Shown here: positions 44,493 to 56,949 of the stretch, one piece after another
Layout of the letters: each line of letters starts with the position of its first letter
Numbering within the stretch: position 1 is the first letter of the stretch
Assembly (NCBI GenBank): GCA_038049695.1
Contig: CP142452.1
Location: 29,624,501-29,688,500 of the forward strand
Reading direction: 5' to 3'
DNA from: Cinnamomum chago
Lineage: Eukaryota > Streptophyta > Magnoliopsida > Laurales > Lauraceae
DNA length: 64,000 bases
Program-made: the position numbers and the translations under genes
The notes under the pieces: generated by a model
Told to the model about the DNA's origin: nothing
What the model saw: the letters and a program-made list of their open reading frames with translations, nothing else
Databases searched by the model: none

Positions 44493-44647
44493 AAAGGGGG
44501 AGAGAGTTTAAGTACTCAAAGATCTCCTACTCATCAAAGGGGGAGAGAGTTCGAGAGTTCAAGTACTCGAAGATCTCCTATCCATCAAAGGGGGAGAAAG
44601 CTTTCAAGTTCTCAAGAGGAGAAAGAAGCATGGTCAAAGGGGGAGAG
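44493..44647 (+). repeat. Repeated polypurine-like motifs before the 3' LTR
   Basis: AAAGGGGGAGA-type words at 44493, 44536, 44587 and 44636. Each of the first three follows a TCA and precedes a CAAG-containing stretch; CAAGTACTC/AAGATCTCCTA recurs between them, a diverging tandem duplication. They resemble the functional polypurine tract at 44882 and could be extra plus-strand priming sites. Confidence 0.7.
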
Positions 44648-44881
44648 CAAATAGAAGAAAGAAAGCTTGGAGCTAAAGAAGATGCTTGGCTAAAGAGAGG
44701 AAGAAGGAAAGAAAGCTTGAAGAATGATCAAGCACCAAGCATCAAGAAGATTGAAGAAAAGAGCCCAAGAGCCCAAGCTAAGAGAAGAAGCATCCAACAA
44801 GATTTCAAGACTTGTCAAGCTTAGGGGGAGCTAAAGACTTTGTGTGAAATTTCTATGATGAGTAAGTTGCCATCAAATTGC

Positions 44882-44892
44882 AAAGGGGGAGA
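44882..44892 (+). other. Polypurine tract of the outer element
   Basis: AAAGGGGGAGA, one T, then TGTTAGG of the 3' LTR. Same sequence and spacing as in the inner element. Confidence 0.88.
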
Positions 44893-45394
44893 TTGTTAGG
44901 TCTTTTGTTTTTGCAATTTGATGGATGCATTGCATATTGGCATCATTTGTATTCACACACTACCATTGGTTTAGAAAACCCTTGAAATCTAGTTTTTTAC
45001 ATGCATAGTTTTTAGATTTGGAAAAGTTTGTGTTTTATGCATGGTTTGGTTCTAAACTTGGATGCATTGGTTTTAGAACCCAAAACTCTTTTGAAAACCT
45101 AATTCCTTGTGCATTATATTTGGAAAATCATGTTAGGTATTTAGGTTTGAGCTTTGCATGCATTCATTACAAAAAGAATCATTTTTGTATGCTTGTTCAC
45201 TTGAAAAGAGTTTTTATCAAATCAAGCTAGCCTTTGGTTTTAAATCTTTGAATCATTTTAGGCTTTGTGTGTTTCATGTTTTTAAATGTTTTAAAACATG
45301 TTTTTAAGCTTGGTTTAGTGACCCACAAAATTCCACAAAGAAAATCTTCCAAATGTAAAAGTTGGAATTTTTGGGGGTGTCCCGGCAGTGTCGC

Positions 45395-45567
45395 CGGTCG
45401 ACCGAGACCTGGGTCTCGGTCGACCGAGAACACTGCAGGGCAAATGGGCTGTTTTTTGAACTGAAGCCCCAACGGTCAGAAATCTGACCGTTGTGCCTTC
45501 TCGGTCGACCGAGACCTCTTTGCCGGTCGACCGAGAACTAGCCGTTGGCAACTTTTTGGCTATAAAG
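45395..45567 (+). promoter_or_regulatory. LTR promoter block (outer 3' LTR)
   Basis: Copy of 32084-32256: CGGTCGACCG palindromes, CAACGGTCAG inverted repeat 45470-45493 with the MSA-consensus match 45468-45478, CTATAAA at 45560. From here transcripts would run into the satellite array to the right. Confidence 0.6.
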
Positions 45568-46200
45568 TCCATTCATTTCCAACCTTTTTCAAGGCTTGAC
45601 ACATGAACTTTTGAGACCACTTTGGAGCCAAAGAAAGGGGAAGAAGTTGGAAAGGCTAGAGGGCTATTTGGAAATCAAACTCATGAGTATTTAAAAGGTA
45701 CATCTTCTAAGTTATTTTGATTTCCATTCAAATGAAATTCATGCATGTTCAAATCCTTGGTATTTTCATTTATGCATGATTTCAAGCCTATAAAGAGTTG
45801 TTTTGCAAACTCAATATCTTCCTTGGTAAATTAGATTAGTTTGCAAACTCTCTTAACTAATTCACATGCTTTCTTAGACTTTTACATTCATACAACTTGT
45901 TTAGTTCATTTATTAAAGTTGTTTGAATTTCACATGTGATTAGTTTTCTCTTCAATCATCATTTTATAAGCTTTGATTTTAAAATGCATCATGCATTCAT
46001 TTAAGAGCTTCTTTGTTAAGATTGATTGAAGAAACACATTCATACACTTGTGCACACACTTTATCTTGTTTTAAGTGTATGTTTGTAATTTGTATTAAAC
46101 TTTCATATTAGCCTATTCAAGAGGCAATTTTATATGAGCTTAAATTGTAATCTCTTAGAGTGATCTTTTGGAAAGACACCTTCTTTGAGAAATCAACTTT

Positions 46201-46371
46201 GTAAAGGTTATTGCTTAGCCTTTGAAAAGCATCTTGTAAGGTTATTGCTTAGCCTTTGAAAAGCATCTTGTAAGGTTATTGCTTAGCCTTTGAAAAGCAT
46301 CTTGTAGGGTTATTGCTTAGCCTTTGAAAAGCATTTTGTAAGGGTTATTGCTTAGCCTAGTTAAAAGCATA
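46201..46371 (+). repeat. 34-bp minisatellite, outer 3' LTR
   Basis: Same five units as 40443-40613 at an offset of 5758, with no copy-number change between the two LTRs. Confidence 0.88.
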
Positions 46372-46632
46372 AATAGTGGAAATCCGGTGGGGTGATTGGA
46401 TTCACAAGCCGGTAGTGGATGTAGGCATTGAGGCCGAACCACTATAAACATTGGTGTTGTGGTGCATGCTATGTGGTGATTGAGTTTGTTTAGCTTCCGC
46501 ATTTTGATTGTTAATCATCACCTGTGACTAGTTTAAGTTAAGAAATTAAAATTGGTTTAAATTGGTCATAGTTGTAGCTCACCCTATTCACCCCCCCCTC
46601 TAGGGTTAGGATCCTCGTGGACTTTCACAATC

Positions 46633-47155
46633 CGGGATTCGGAATCTCATTGCGTCAATTCCTGTAAGTCATGAATGACTAGGGGCCCGTGCCCGGCAAG
46701 TTTCTTGGGCAATGGAGCCCGCTTTCTCATTTTGGGCGCTCGGAGGCTCATTTTCTAGGTTTTAAGATTAATGTTCTAACATAAACCTAGCTTCCAACTG
46801 TGCGGGCAATCCGGGATTCGGAATCTCGTTCCGTCAGTTATTGTGAGCTATGAATGACTAGGTTCCCGTGCCCGTCAAGTTTCACGGTCAACAGATCCCG
46901 TTTGGTCATTTTGTGCCCCCGGAGGCTCGTTTTCTAGGTTTTAAGCTAACGTTTTAACTTCAACCAACGTTCCAACTGTACGGGCAATCCGGGATTCGGA
47001 ATCACGTTCCGTCAATTCCTATAAGTCATTTATGACTATGGGCCCGTGCCCGTCAAGTTTCGAGGGCAACGGTGCTCGTTTTCTCATTTTGGGCGCTCGG
47101 AGGCTCGTTTTCTAGGTTTTAAGCTAATGTTCTAACCTAAACCTACGTTACAACT
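46633..47155 (+). repeat. Right part of the split 8-mer (F-G-H)
   Basis: 523 bp completing the unit begun at 30681. Its H monomer already has the ACGTTACAAC variant (A at 47150) that marks the following amplified block. Confidence 0.88.
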
Positions 47156-50100
47156 GTACGGGCAATCCGGGATTTAGAATCTCGTTCTGTCAGTTCTTAC
47201 AAGTCATGAATGAGTACGGGCCCGTGGCCGTCAAGTTTCACGGGCAACGGACCCCGTTTGCTGATTTTGTGGGCCCGGATGCTCGTTTTCTAGGTTTTAA
47301 GCTAACGTTCTACCTTAAATCTACGTTCTAACTGTACAGGCAGTCCGGGACTCGTAATCTCGTTCCGTCAGTTCCTGCAAGTTAAGAATGACTAGATGCC
47401 CGTTTCGTCGAGTTTCAGGGGCAACGGAGCCCGTTTGCTCATTTTGGGCACATGGAGGCCTGTTTTCTAGGTTTTAAGTTAACGATATAACTTAAACCTA
47501 CGTTTCATATGTACGGAAAATCCGGGATTCGGAACCTCGTTCCGTCAGTTCCTGTAAGTCATGAATGACTAGGTGTCCGTGCCCGTAAAGTTTCACGGGC
47601 GACGGAGCCAGTTAGCTCATTTTGGGCGCTTGGAGGCTTATTTTCTAGGTTTAAGCTAACGTTCTAACTTTTAAACCTACGTTTCAACTGTACGGACCAT
47701 CCGGAATTTAGAATCTCGATCTGTCAGTTCCTACAAGTCATGAATGACTACGGACCCGTGCCCGTCAAATTTCACGGGCAACGGACCCCGTTTGCTCATT
47801 AAGGGGCCCCGGAGGCTCGTTTTCTAGATTTAAAGCTAACGTTCTAACTTAAACCTACGTTTCAACCGTACGGGCAATCCCGTAATCGAATTCTTGTTCT
47901 GTCAGTTCCTACAACTCATGAATGACTAGGAGCCCGTGCCCGTCAAGTCTCCCAGGCAACGGAGCCCGTTTGCTTATTTTGGGCTCCCGGACTTTCGTTT
48001 TCTATGTTTAAAGCTAACGTTCTAACTTAAACTTACGTTTCGACTGTACGTGCAATCCGGGATTCGGAATCTCATTGCGTCAATTCCTGTAAGTCATGAA
48101 TGACTAGGGGCCCGTGCCCGGCAAGTTTCTTGGGCAATGGAGCCCGCTTTCTCATTTTGGGCGCTCGGAGGCTCATTTTCTAGGTTTTAAGATTAATGTT
48201 CTAACATAAACCTAGCTTCCAACTGTGCGGGCAATCCGGGATTCGGAATCTCGTTCCGTCAGTTATTGTGAGCTATGAATGACTAGGTTCCCGTGCCCGT
48301 CAAGTTTCACGGTCAACAGATCCCGTTTGGTCATTTTGTGCCCCCGGAGGCTCGTTTTCTAGGTTTTAAGCTAACGTTTTAACTTCAACCAACGTTCCAA
48401 CTGTACGGGCAATCCGGGATTCGGAATCACGTTCCGTCAATTCATATAAGTCATTTATGACTATGGGCCCGTGCCCGTCAAGTTTCGAGGGCAACGGAGC
48501 TCGTTTTCTCATTTTGGGCGCTCGGAGGCTCGTTTTCTAGGTTTTAAGCTAATGTTCTAACCTAAACCTACGTTACAACTGTACGGGCAATCCGGGATTT
48601 AGAATCTCGTTCTGTCAGTTCTTACAAGTCATGAATGAGTACGGGCCCGTGGCCGTCAAGTTTCACGGGCAACGGACCCCGTTTGCTGATTTTGTGGGCC
48701 CGGATGCTCGTTTTCTAGGTTTTAAGCTAACGTTCTACCTTAAATCTACGTTCTAACTGTACAGGCAGTCCGGGACTCGTAATCTCGTTCCGTCAGTTCC
48801 TGCAAGTTAAGAATGACTAGATGCCCGTTTCGTCGAGTTTCAGGGGCAACGGAGCCCGTTTGCTCATTTTGGGCACATGGAGGCCTGTTTTCTAGGTTTT
48901 AAGTTAACGATATAACTTAAACCTACGTTTCATATGTACGGAAAATCCGGGATTCGGAACCTCGTTCCGTCAGTTCCTGTAAGTCATGAATGACTAGGTG
49001 TCCGTGCCCGTAAAGTTTCACGGGCGACGGAGCCAGTTAGCTCATTTTGGGCGCTTGGAGGCTTATTTTCTAGGTTTAAGCTAACGTTCTAACTTTTAAA
49101 CCTACGTTTCAACTGTACGGACCATCCGGAATTTAGAATCTCGATCTGTCAGTTCCTACAAGTCATGAATGACTACGGACCCGTGCCCGTCAAATTTCAC
49201 GGGCAACGGACCCCGTTTGCTCATTAAGGGGCCCCGGAGGCTCGTTTTCTAGATTTAAAGCTAACGTTCTAACTTAAACCTACGTTTCAACCGTACGGGC
49301 AATCCCGTAATCGAATTCTTGTTCTGTCAGTTCCTACAACTCATGAATGACTAGGAGCCCGTGCCCGTCAAGTCTCCCAGGCAACGGAGCCCGTTTGCTT
49401 ATTTTGGGCTCCCGGACTTTCGTTTTCTATGTTTAAAGCTAACGTTCTAACTTAAACTTACGTTTCGACTGTACGTGCAATCCGGGATTCGGAATCTCAT
49501 TGCGTCAATTCCTGTAAGTCATGAATGACTAGGGGCCCGTGCCCGGCAAGTTTCTTGGGCAATGGAGCCCGCTTTCTCATTTTGGGCGCTCGGAGGCTCA
49601 TTTTCTAGGTTTTAAGATTAATGTTCTAACATAAACCTAGCTTCCAACTGTGCGGGCAATCCGGGATTCGGAATCTCGTTCCGTCAGTTATTGTGAGCTA
49701 TGAATGACTAGGTTCCCGTGCCCGTCAAGTTTCACGGTCAACAGATCCCGTTTGGTCATTTTGTGCCCCCGGAGGCTCGTTTTCTAGGTTTTAAGCTAAC
49801 GTTTTAACTTCAACCAACGTTCCAACTGTACGGGCAATCCGGGATTCGGAATCACGTTCCGTCAATTCCTATAAGTCATTTATGACTATGGGCCCGTGCC
49901 CGTCAAGTTTCGAGGGCAACGGTGCTCGTTTTCTCATTTTGGGCGCTCGGAGGCTCGTTTTCTAGGTTTTAAGCTAATGTTCTAACCTAAACCTACGTTA
50001 CAACTGTACGGGCAATCCGGGATTTAGAATCTCGTTCTGTCAGTTCTTACAAGTCATGAATGAGTACGGGCCCGTGGCCGTCAAGTTTCACGGGCAACGG

Positions 50101-53100
50101 ACCCCGTTTGCTGATTTTGTGGGCCCGGATGCTCGTTTTCTAGGTTTTAAGCTAACGTTCTACCTTAAATCTACGTTCTAACTGTACAGGCAGTCCGGGA
50201 CTCGTAATCTCGTTCCGTCAGTTCCTGCAAGTTAAGAATGACTAGATGCCCGTTTCGTCGAGTTTCAGGGGCAACGGAGCCCGTTTGCTCATTTTGGGCA
50301 CATGGAGGCCTGTTTTCTAGGTTTTAAGTTAACGATATAACTTAAACCTACGTTTCATATGTACGGAAAATCCGGGATTCGGAACCTCGTTCCGTCAGTT
50401 CCTGTAAGTCATGAATGACTAGGTGTCCGTGCCCGTAAAGTTTCACGGGCGACGGAGCCAGTTAGCTCATTTTGGGCGCTTGGAGGCTTATTTTCTAGGT
50501 TTAAGCTAACGTTCTAACTTTTAAACCTACGTTTCAACTGTACGGACCATCCGGAATTTAGAATCTCGATCTGTCAGTTCCTACAAGTCATGAATGACTA
50601 CGGACCCGTGCCCGTCAAATTTCACGGGCAACGGACCCCGTTTGCTCATTAAGGGGCCCCGGAGGCTCGTTTTCTAGATTTAAAGCTAACGTTCTAACTT
50701 AAACCTACGTTTCAACCGTACGGGCAATCCCGTAATCGAATTCTTGTTCTGTCAGTTCCTACAACTCATGAATGACTAGGAGCCCGTGCCCGTCAAGTCT
50801 CCCAGGCAACGGAGCCCGTTTGCTTATTTTGGGCTCCCGGACTTTCGTTTTCTATGTTTAAAGCTAACGTTCTAACTTAAACTTACGTTTCGACTGTACG
50901 TGCAATCCGGGATTCGGAATCTCATTGCGTCAATTCCTGTAAGTCATGAATGACTAGGGGCCCGTGCCCGGCAAGTTTCTTGGGCAATGGAGCCCGCTTT
51001 CTCATTTTGGGCGCTCGGAGGCTCATTTTCTAGGTTTTAAGATTAATGTTCTAACATAAACCTAGCTTCCAACTGTGCGGGCAATCCGGGATTCGGAATC
51101 TCGTTCCGTCAGTTATTGTGAGCTATGAATGACTAGGTTCCCGTGCCCGTCAAGTTTCACGGTCAACAGATCCCGTTTGGTCATTTTGTGCCCCCGGAGG
51201 CTCGTTTTCTAGGTTTTAAGCTAACGTTTTAACTTCAACCAACGTTCCAACTGTACGGGCAATCCGGGATTCGGAATCACGTTCCGTCAATTCCTATAAG
51301 TCATTTATGACTATGGGCCCGTGCCCGTCAAGTTTCGAGGGCAACGGTGCTCGTTTTCTCATTTTGGGCGCTCGGAGGCTCGTTTTCTAGGTTTTAAGCT
51401 AATGTTCTAACCTAAACCTACGTTACAACTGTACGGGCAATCCGGGATTTAGAATCTCGTTCTGTCAGTTCTTACAAGTCATGAATGAGTACGGGCCCGT
51501 GGCCGTCAAGTTTCACGGGCAACGGACCCCGTTTGCTGATTTTGTGGGCCCGGATGCTCGTTTTCTAGGTTTTAAGCTAACGTTCTACCTTAAATCTACG
51601 TTCTAACTGTACAGGCAGTCCGGGACTCGTAATCTCGTTCCGTCAGTTCCTGCAAGTTAAGAATGACTAGATGCCCGTTTCGTCGAGTTTCAGGGGCAAC
51701 GGAGCCCGTTTGCTCATTTTGGGCACATGGAGGCCTGTTTTCTAGGTTTTAAGTTAACGATATAACTTAAACCTACGTTTCATATGTACGGAAAATCCGG
51801 GATTCGGAACCTCGTTCCGTCAGTTCCTGTAAGTCATGAATGACTAGGTGTCCGTGCCCGTAAAGTTTCACGGGCGACGGAGCCAGTTAGCTCATTTTGG
51901 GCGCTTGGAGGCTTATTTTCTAGGTTTAAGCTAACGTTCTAACTTTTAAACCTACGTTTCAACTGTACGGACCATCCGGAATTTAGAATCTCGATCTGTC
52001 AGTTCCTACAAGTCATGAATGACTACGGACCCGTGCCCGTCAAATTTCACGGGCAACGGACCCCGTTTGCTCATTAAGGGGCCCCGGAGGCTCGTTTTCT
52101 AGATTTAAAGCTAACGTTCTAACTTAAACCTACGTTTCAACCGTACGGGCAATCCCGTAATCGAATTCTTGTTCTGTCAGTTCCTACAACTCATGAATGA
52201 CTAGGAGCCCGTGCCCGTCAAGTCTCCCAGGCAACGGAGCCCGTTTGCTTATTTTGGGCTCCCGGACTTTCGTTTTCTATGTTTAAAGCTAACGTTCTAA
52301 CTTAAACTTACGTTTCGACTGTACGTGCAATCCGGGATTCGGAATCTCATTGCGTCAATTCCTGTAAGTCATGAATGACTAGGGGCCCGTGCCCGGCAAG
52401 TTTCTTGGGCAATGGAGCCCGCTTTCTCATTTTGGGCGCTCGGAGGCTCATTTTCTAGGTTTTAAGATTAATGTTCTAACATAAACCTAGCTTCCAACTG
52501 TGCGGGCAATCCGGGATTCGGAATCTCGTTCCGTCAGTTATTGTGAGCTATGAATGACTAGGTTCCCGTGCCCGTCAAGTTTCACGGTCAACAGATCCCG
52601 TTTGGTCATTTTGTGCCCCCGGAGGCTCGTTTTCTAGGTTTTAAGCTAACGTTTTAACTTCAACCAACGTTCCAACTGTACGGGCAATCCGGGATTCGGA
52701 ATCACGTTCCGTCAATTCCTATAAGTCATTTATGACTATGGGCCCGTGCCCGTCAAGTTTCGAGGGCAACGGTGCTCGTTTTCTCATTTTGGGCGCTCGG
52801 AGGCTCGTTTTCTAGGTTTTAAGCTAATGTTCTAACCTAAACCTACGTTACAACTGTACGGGCAATCCGGGATTTAGAATCTCGTTCTGTCAGTTCTTAC
52901 AAGTCATGAATGAGTACGGGCCCGTGGCCGTCAAGTTTCACGGGCAACGGACCCCGTTTGCTGATTTTGTGGGCCCGGATGCTCGTTTTCTAGGTTTTAA
53001 GCTAACGTTCTACCTTAAATCTACGTTCTAACTGTACAGGCAGTCCGGGACTCGTAATCTCGTTCCGTCAGTTCCTGCAAGTTAAGAATGACTAGATGCC

Positions 53101-55705
53101 CGTTTCGTCGAGTTTCAGGGGCAACGGAGCCCGTTTGCTCATTTTGGGCACATGGAGGCCTGTTTTCTAGGTTTTAAGTTAACGATATAACTTAAACCTA
53201 CGTTTCATATGTACGGAAAATCCGGGATTCGGAACCTCGTTCCGTCAGTTCCTGTAAGTCATGAATGACTAGGTGTCCGTGCCCGTAAAGTTTCACGGGC
53301 GACGGAGCCAGTTAGCTCATTTTGGGCGCTTGGAGGCTTATTTTCTAGGTTTAAGCTAACGTTCTAACTTTTAAACCTACGTTTCAACTGTACGGACCAT
53401 CCGGAATTTAGAATCTCGATCTGTCAGTTCCTACAAGTCATGAATGACTACGGACCCGTGCCCGTCAAATTTCACGGGCAACGGACCCCGTTTGCTCATT
53501 AAGGGGCCCCGGAGGCTCGTTTTCTAGATTTAAAGCTAACGTTCTAACTTAAACCTACGTTTCAACCGTACGGGCAATCCCGTAATCGAATTCTTGTTCT
53601 GTCAGTTCCTACAACTCATGAATGACTAGGAGCCCGTGCCCGTCAAGTCTCCCAGGCAACGGAGCCCGTTTGCTTATTTTGGGCTCCCGGACTTTCGTTT
53701 TCTATGTTTAAAGCTAACGTTCTAACTTAAACTTACGTTTCGACTGTACGTGCAATCCGGGATTCGGAATCTCATTGCGTCAATTCCTGTAAGTCATGAA
53801 TGACTAGGGGCCCGTGCCCGGCAAGTTTCTTGGGCAATGGAGCCCGCTTTCTCATTTTGGGCGCTCGGAGGCTCATTTTCTAGGTTTTAAGATTAATGTT
53901 CTAACATAAACCTAGCTTCCAACTGTGCGGGCAATCCGGGATTCGGAATCTCGTTCCGTCAGTTATTGTGAGCTATGAATGACTAGGTTCCCGTGCCCGT
54001 CAAGTTTCACGGTCAACAGATCCCGTTTGGTCATTTTGTGCCCCCGGAGGCTCGTTTTCTAGGTTTTAAGCTAACGTTTTAACTTCAACCAACGTTCCAA
54101 CTGTACGGGCAATCCGGGATTCGGAATCACGTTCCGTCAATTCCTATAAGTCATTTATGACTATGGGCCCGTGCCCGTCAAGTTTCGAGGGCAACGGTGC
54201 TCGTTTTCTCATTTTGGGCGCTCGGAGGCTCGTTTTCTAGGTTTTAAGCTAATGTTCTAACCTAAACCTACGTTACAACTGTACGGGCAATCCGGGATTT
54301 AGAATCTCGTTCTGTCAGTTCTTACAAGTCATGAATGAGTACGGGCCCGTGGCCGTCAAGTTTCACGGGCAACGGACCCCGTTTGCTGATTTTGTGGGCC
54401 CGGATGCTCGTTTTCTAGGTTTTAAGCTAACGTTCTACCTTAAATCTACGTTCTAACTGTACAGGCAGTCCGGGACTCGTAATCTCGTTCCGTCAGTTCC
54501 TGCAAGTTAAGAATGACTAGATGCCCGTTTCGTCGAGTTTCAGGGGCAACGGAGCCCGTTTGCTCATTTTGGGCACATGGAGGCCTGTTTTCTAGGTTTT
54601 AAGTTAACGATATAACTTAAACCTACGTTTCATATGTACGGAAAATCCGGGATTCGGAACCTCGTTCCGTCAGTTCCTGTAAGTCATGAATGACTAGGTG
54701 TCCGTGCCCGTAAAGTTTCACGGGCGACGGAGCCAGTTAGCTCATTTTGGGCGCTTGGAGGCTTATTTTCTAGGTTTAAGCTAACGTTCTAACTTTTAAA
54801 CCTACGTTTCAACTGTACGGACCATCCGGAATTTAGAATCTCGATCTGTCAGTTCCTACAAGTCATGAATGACTACGGACCCGTGCCCGTCAAATTTCAC
54901 GGGCAACGGACCCCGTTTGCTCATTAAGGGGCCCCGGAGGCTCGTTTTCTAGATTTAAAGCTAACGTTCTAACTTAAACCTACGTTTCAACCGTACGGGC
55001 AATCCCGTAATCGAATTCTTGTTCTGTCAGTTCCTACAACTCATGAATGACTAGGAGCCCGTGCCCGTCAAGTCTCCCAGGCAACGGAGCCCGTTTGCTT
55101 ATTTTGGGCTCCCGGACTTTCGTTTTCTATGTTTAAAGCTAACGTTCTAACTTAAACTTACGTTTCGACTGTACGTGCAATCCGGGATTCGGAATCTCAT
55201 TGCGTCAATTCCTGTAAGTCATGAATGACTAGGGGCCCGTGCCCGTCAAGTTTCTTGGGCAATGGAGCCCGCTTTCTCATTTTGGGCGCTCGGAGGCTCA
55301 TTTTCTAGGTTTTAAGATTAATGTTCTAACATAAACCTAGCTTCCAACTGTGCGGGCAATCCGGGATTCGGAATCTCGTTCCGTCAGTTATTGTGAGCTA
55401 TGAATGACTAGGTTCCCGTGCCCGTCAAGTTTCACGGTCAACAGATCCCGTTTGGTCATTTTGTGCCCCCGGAGGCTCGTTTTCTAGGTTTTAAGCTAAC
55501 GTTTTAACTTCAACCAACGTTCCAACTGTACGGGCAATCCGGGATTCGGAATCACGTTCCGTCAATTCCTATAAGTCATTTATGACTATGGGCCCGTGCC
55601 CGTCAAGTTTCGAGGGCAACGGTGCTCGTTTTCTCATTTTGGGCGCTCGGAGGCTCGTTTTCTAGGTTTTAAGCTAATGTTCTAACCTAAACCTACGTTT
55701 CAACT
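47156..55705 (+). repeat. Six tandem beta 8-mers (recent amplification)
   Basis: Units start at 47156, 48581, 50006, 51431, 52856 and 54281; every period is exactly 1425 bp. The unit junctions at 48575, 50000, 51425, 52850 and 54275 carry the same T-to-A variant (ACGTTACAAC); the last unit lacks it. The first unit differs in H (TTCATATAAG, GGAGCTCG), and the last in F (CCCGTCAAG for CCCGGCAAG). Otherwise I saw almost no differences. Elsewhere beta is never next to beta, so this is local and young. Confidence 0.93.
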
Positions 55706-56949
55706 GTACGGGCAATCCGGGATTTAGAATCTCGTTCTGTCAGTTCTTACAAGTCATGAATGAGTAGGGGCCCGTGGCCGTCAAGTTTCACGGGCAACGG
55801 ACCCCGTTTGCTGATTTTGTGCGCCCGGAGGCTCGTTTTCTAGGTTTTAAGCTAACGTTCTAACTTAAATCTACGTTCTAACTGTACGGGCAATCCGGGC
55901 CTCGTAATCTCGTTCCGTCAGTTCCTGCAAGTCAAGAATGACTAGATGCCCGTTTCGTCGAGTTTCAGGGGCAACGGAGCCCGTTTGCTCATTTTGGGCA
56001 CATGGAGGCTTGTTTTCTAGGTTTTAAGTTAACGATATAACTTAAACCTACGTTTCAAATGTACGGAAAACCCGGGATTCGAAACCTCAGTCCGTCAGTT
56101 GTTGCAAGTCATGAATGACTAGGTGTCCGTGCCCGTAAAGTTTCACGGGCGACGGAGACAGTTAGCTCATTTTGGGCGCTTGGAGGCTTATTTTCTAGGT
56201 TTAAGCTAACGTTGTAACTTAAACCTACGTTTCAACTGTACGGACCATCCGGAATTTAGAATCTGGATCCGTCAGTTCCAAAAAGTCATCAATGACTGCG
56301 GACCCGTGTCCGTCAAATTTCACGGGCAACGGACCCCGTTTGCTCATCAAGGGACCCCGGAGGCTCGTTTTCTAAATTTAAAGCTAACGTTCTCACTTAA
56401 ACCTACGTTTCAACCGTACGGGAAATCCGGTAATCGAATTCTCATTCTGTCAGTTCCTGCAAGTCGTGAATGACTAGGAGCCCGTGCCCGTCAAGGCTCC
56501 CAGGCAACGGAGCCCGTTTACTTATTTTGGGCGCCCGGACTTTCGTTTTCTATGTTTTAAGCTAACGTTCTAACTTAAACTTACGTTTCGACTGTACGTT
56601 CAATCCGGGATTCGGAATCTCGTTGCGTCAATTCCTGTAAGTCATGAATGACTACGGGCCCGTGCCCGGCAAGTTTCTAGGGAAATGGAGCCCGCTTTCT
56701 CATTTTGGGCGCTCGGAGGCTCATTTTCTAGGTTTTAAGCTAACGTTCTAACCTAAACCTAGCATCCAACTGTGCGGGCAATCCGGGATTCGGAATCTCG
56801 TTCCGTCAGTTCCTGTGAGCCATGAATGACTAGGGTCCCATTCCCGTCAAGTTTCGAGGTCAACGGAGCCCGTTTTCTCATTTTGGGCGCTCGGAGGCTC
56901 GTTTTCTAGGTTTTAAGCTAATGTTCTAACCTAAACCTACGTTTCAACT
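55706..56949 (+). repeat. Gamma 7-mer after the beta block
   Basis: 1244 bp with the usual G/H chimera at its end. One substitution, AAGGGACCCCGG, is noted near 56350. Confidence 0.88.

Larger units (their letters stand above)
31583..46627 (+). mobile_element. Outer LTR retroelement, Gag-only, non-autonomous
   Basis: Begins TGTTAGGTCTTTTG and ends GGACTTTCA, flanked by CAATC. It spans 15045 bp including the 7548-bp inner element and its 5-bp duplication; on its own it is ~7.5 kb: LTRs 1726 and 1734 bp, internal region 40862-44893 (4032 bp). It has a primer-binding site, one Gag-like frame, a long non-coding hairpin-rich segment and a polypurine tract. No protease, integrase, reverse transcriptase or RNase H is encoded, so mobility would need helper enzymes. 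The architecture resembles the published TR-GAG/LARD classes. A SIRE/Maximus-like Ty1/copia parent is inferred from LTR ends, primer site and Gag type. Confidence 0.92.
44894..46627 (+). repeat. Outer element 3' LTR (intact)
   Basis: 1734 bp, TG...CA, uninterrupted copy that reveals the empty site of the inner insertion near 46084. Promoter block at 45395-45567, hairpins at +13311 from those at 32581-32770, 34-bp minisatellite at 46201-46371, C-run of eight before TCTAGGGTTAGGATCC. Confidence 0.95.
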
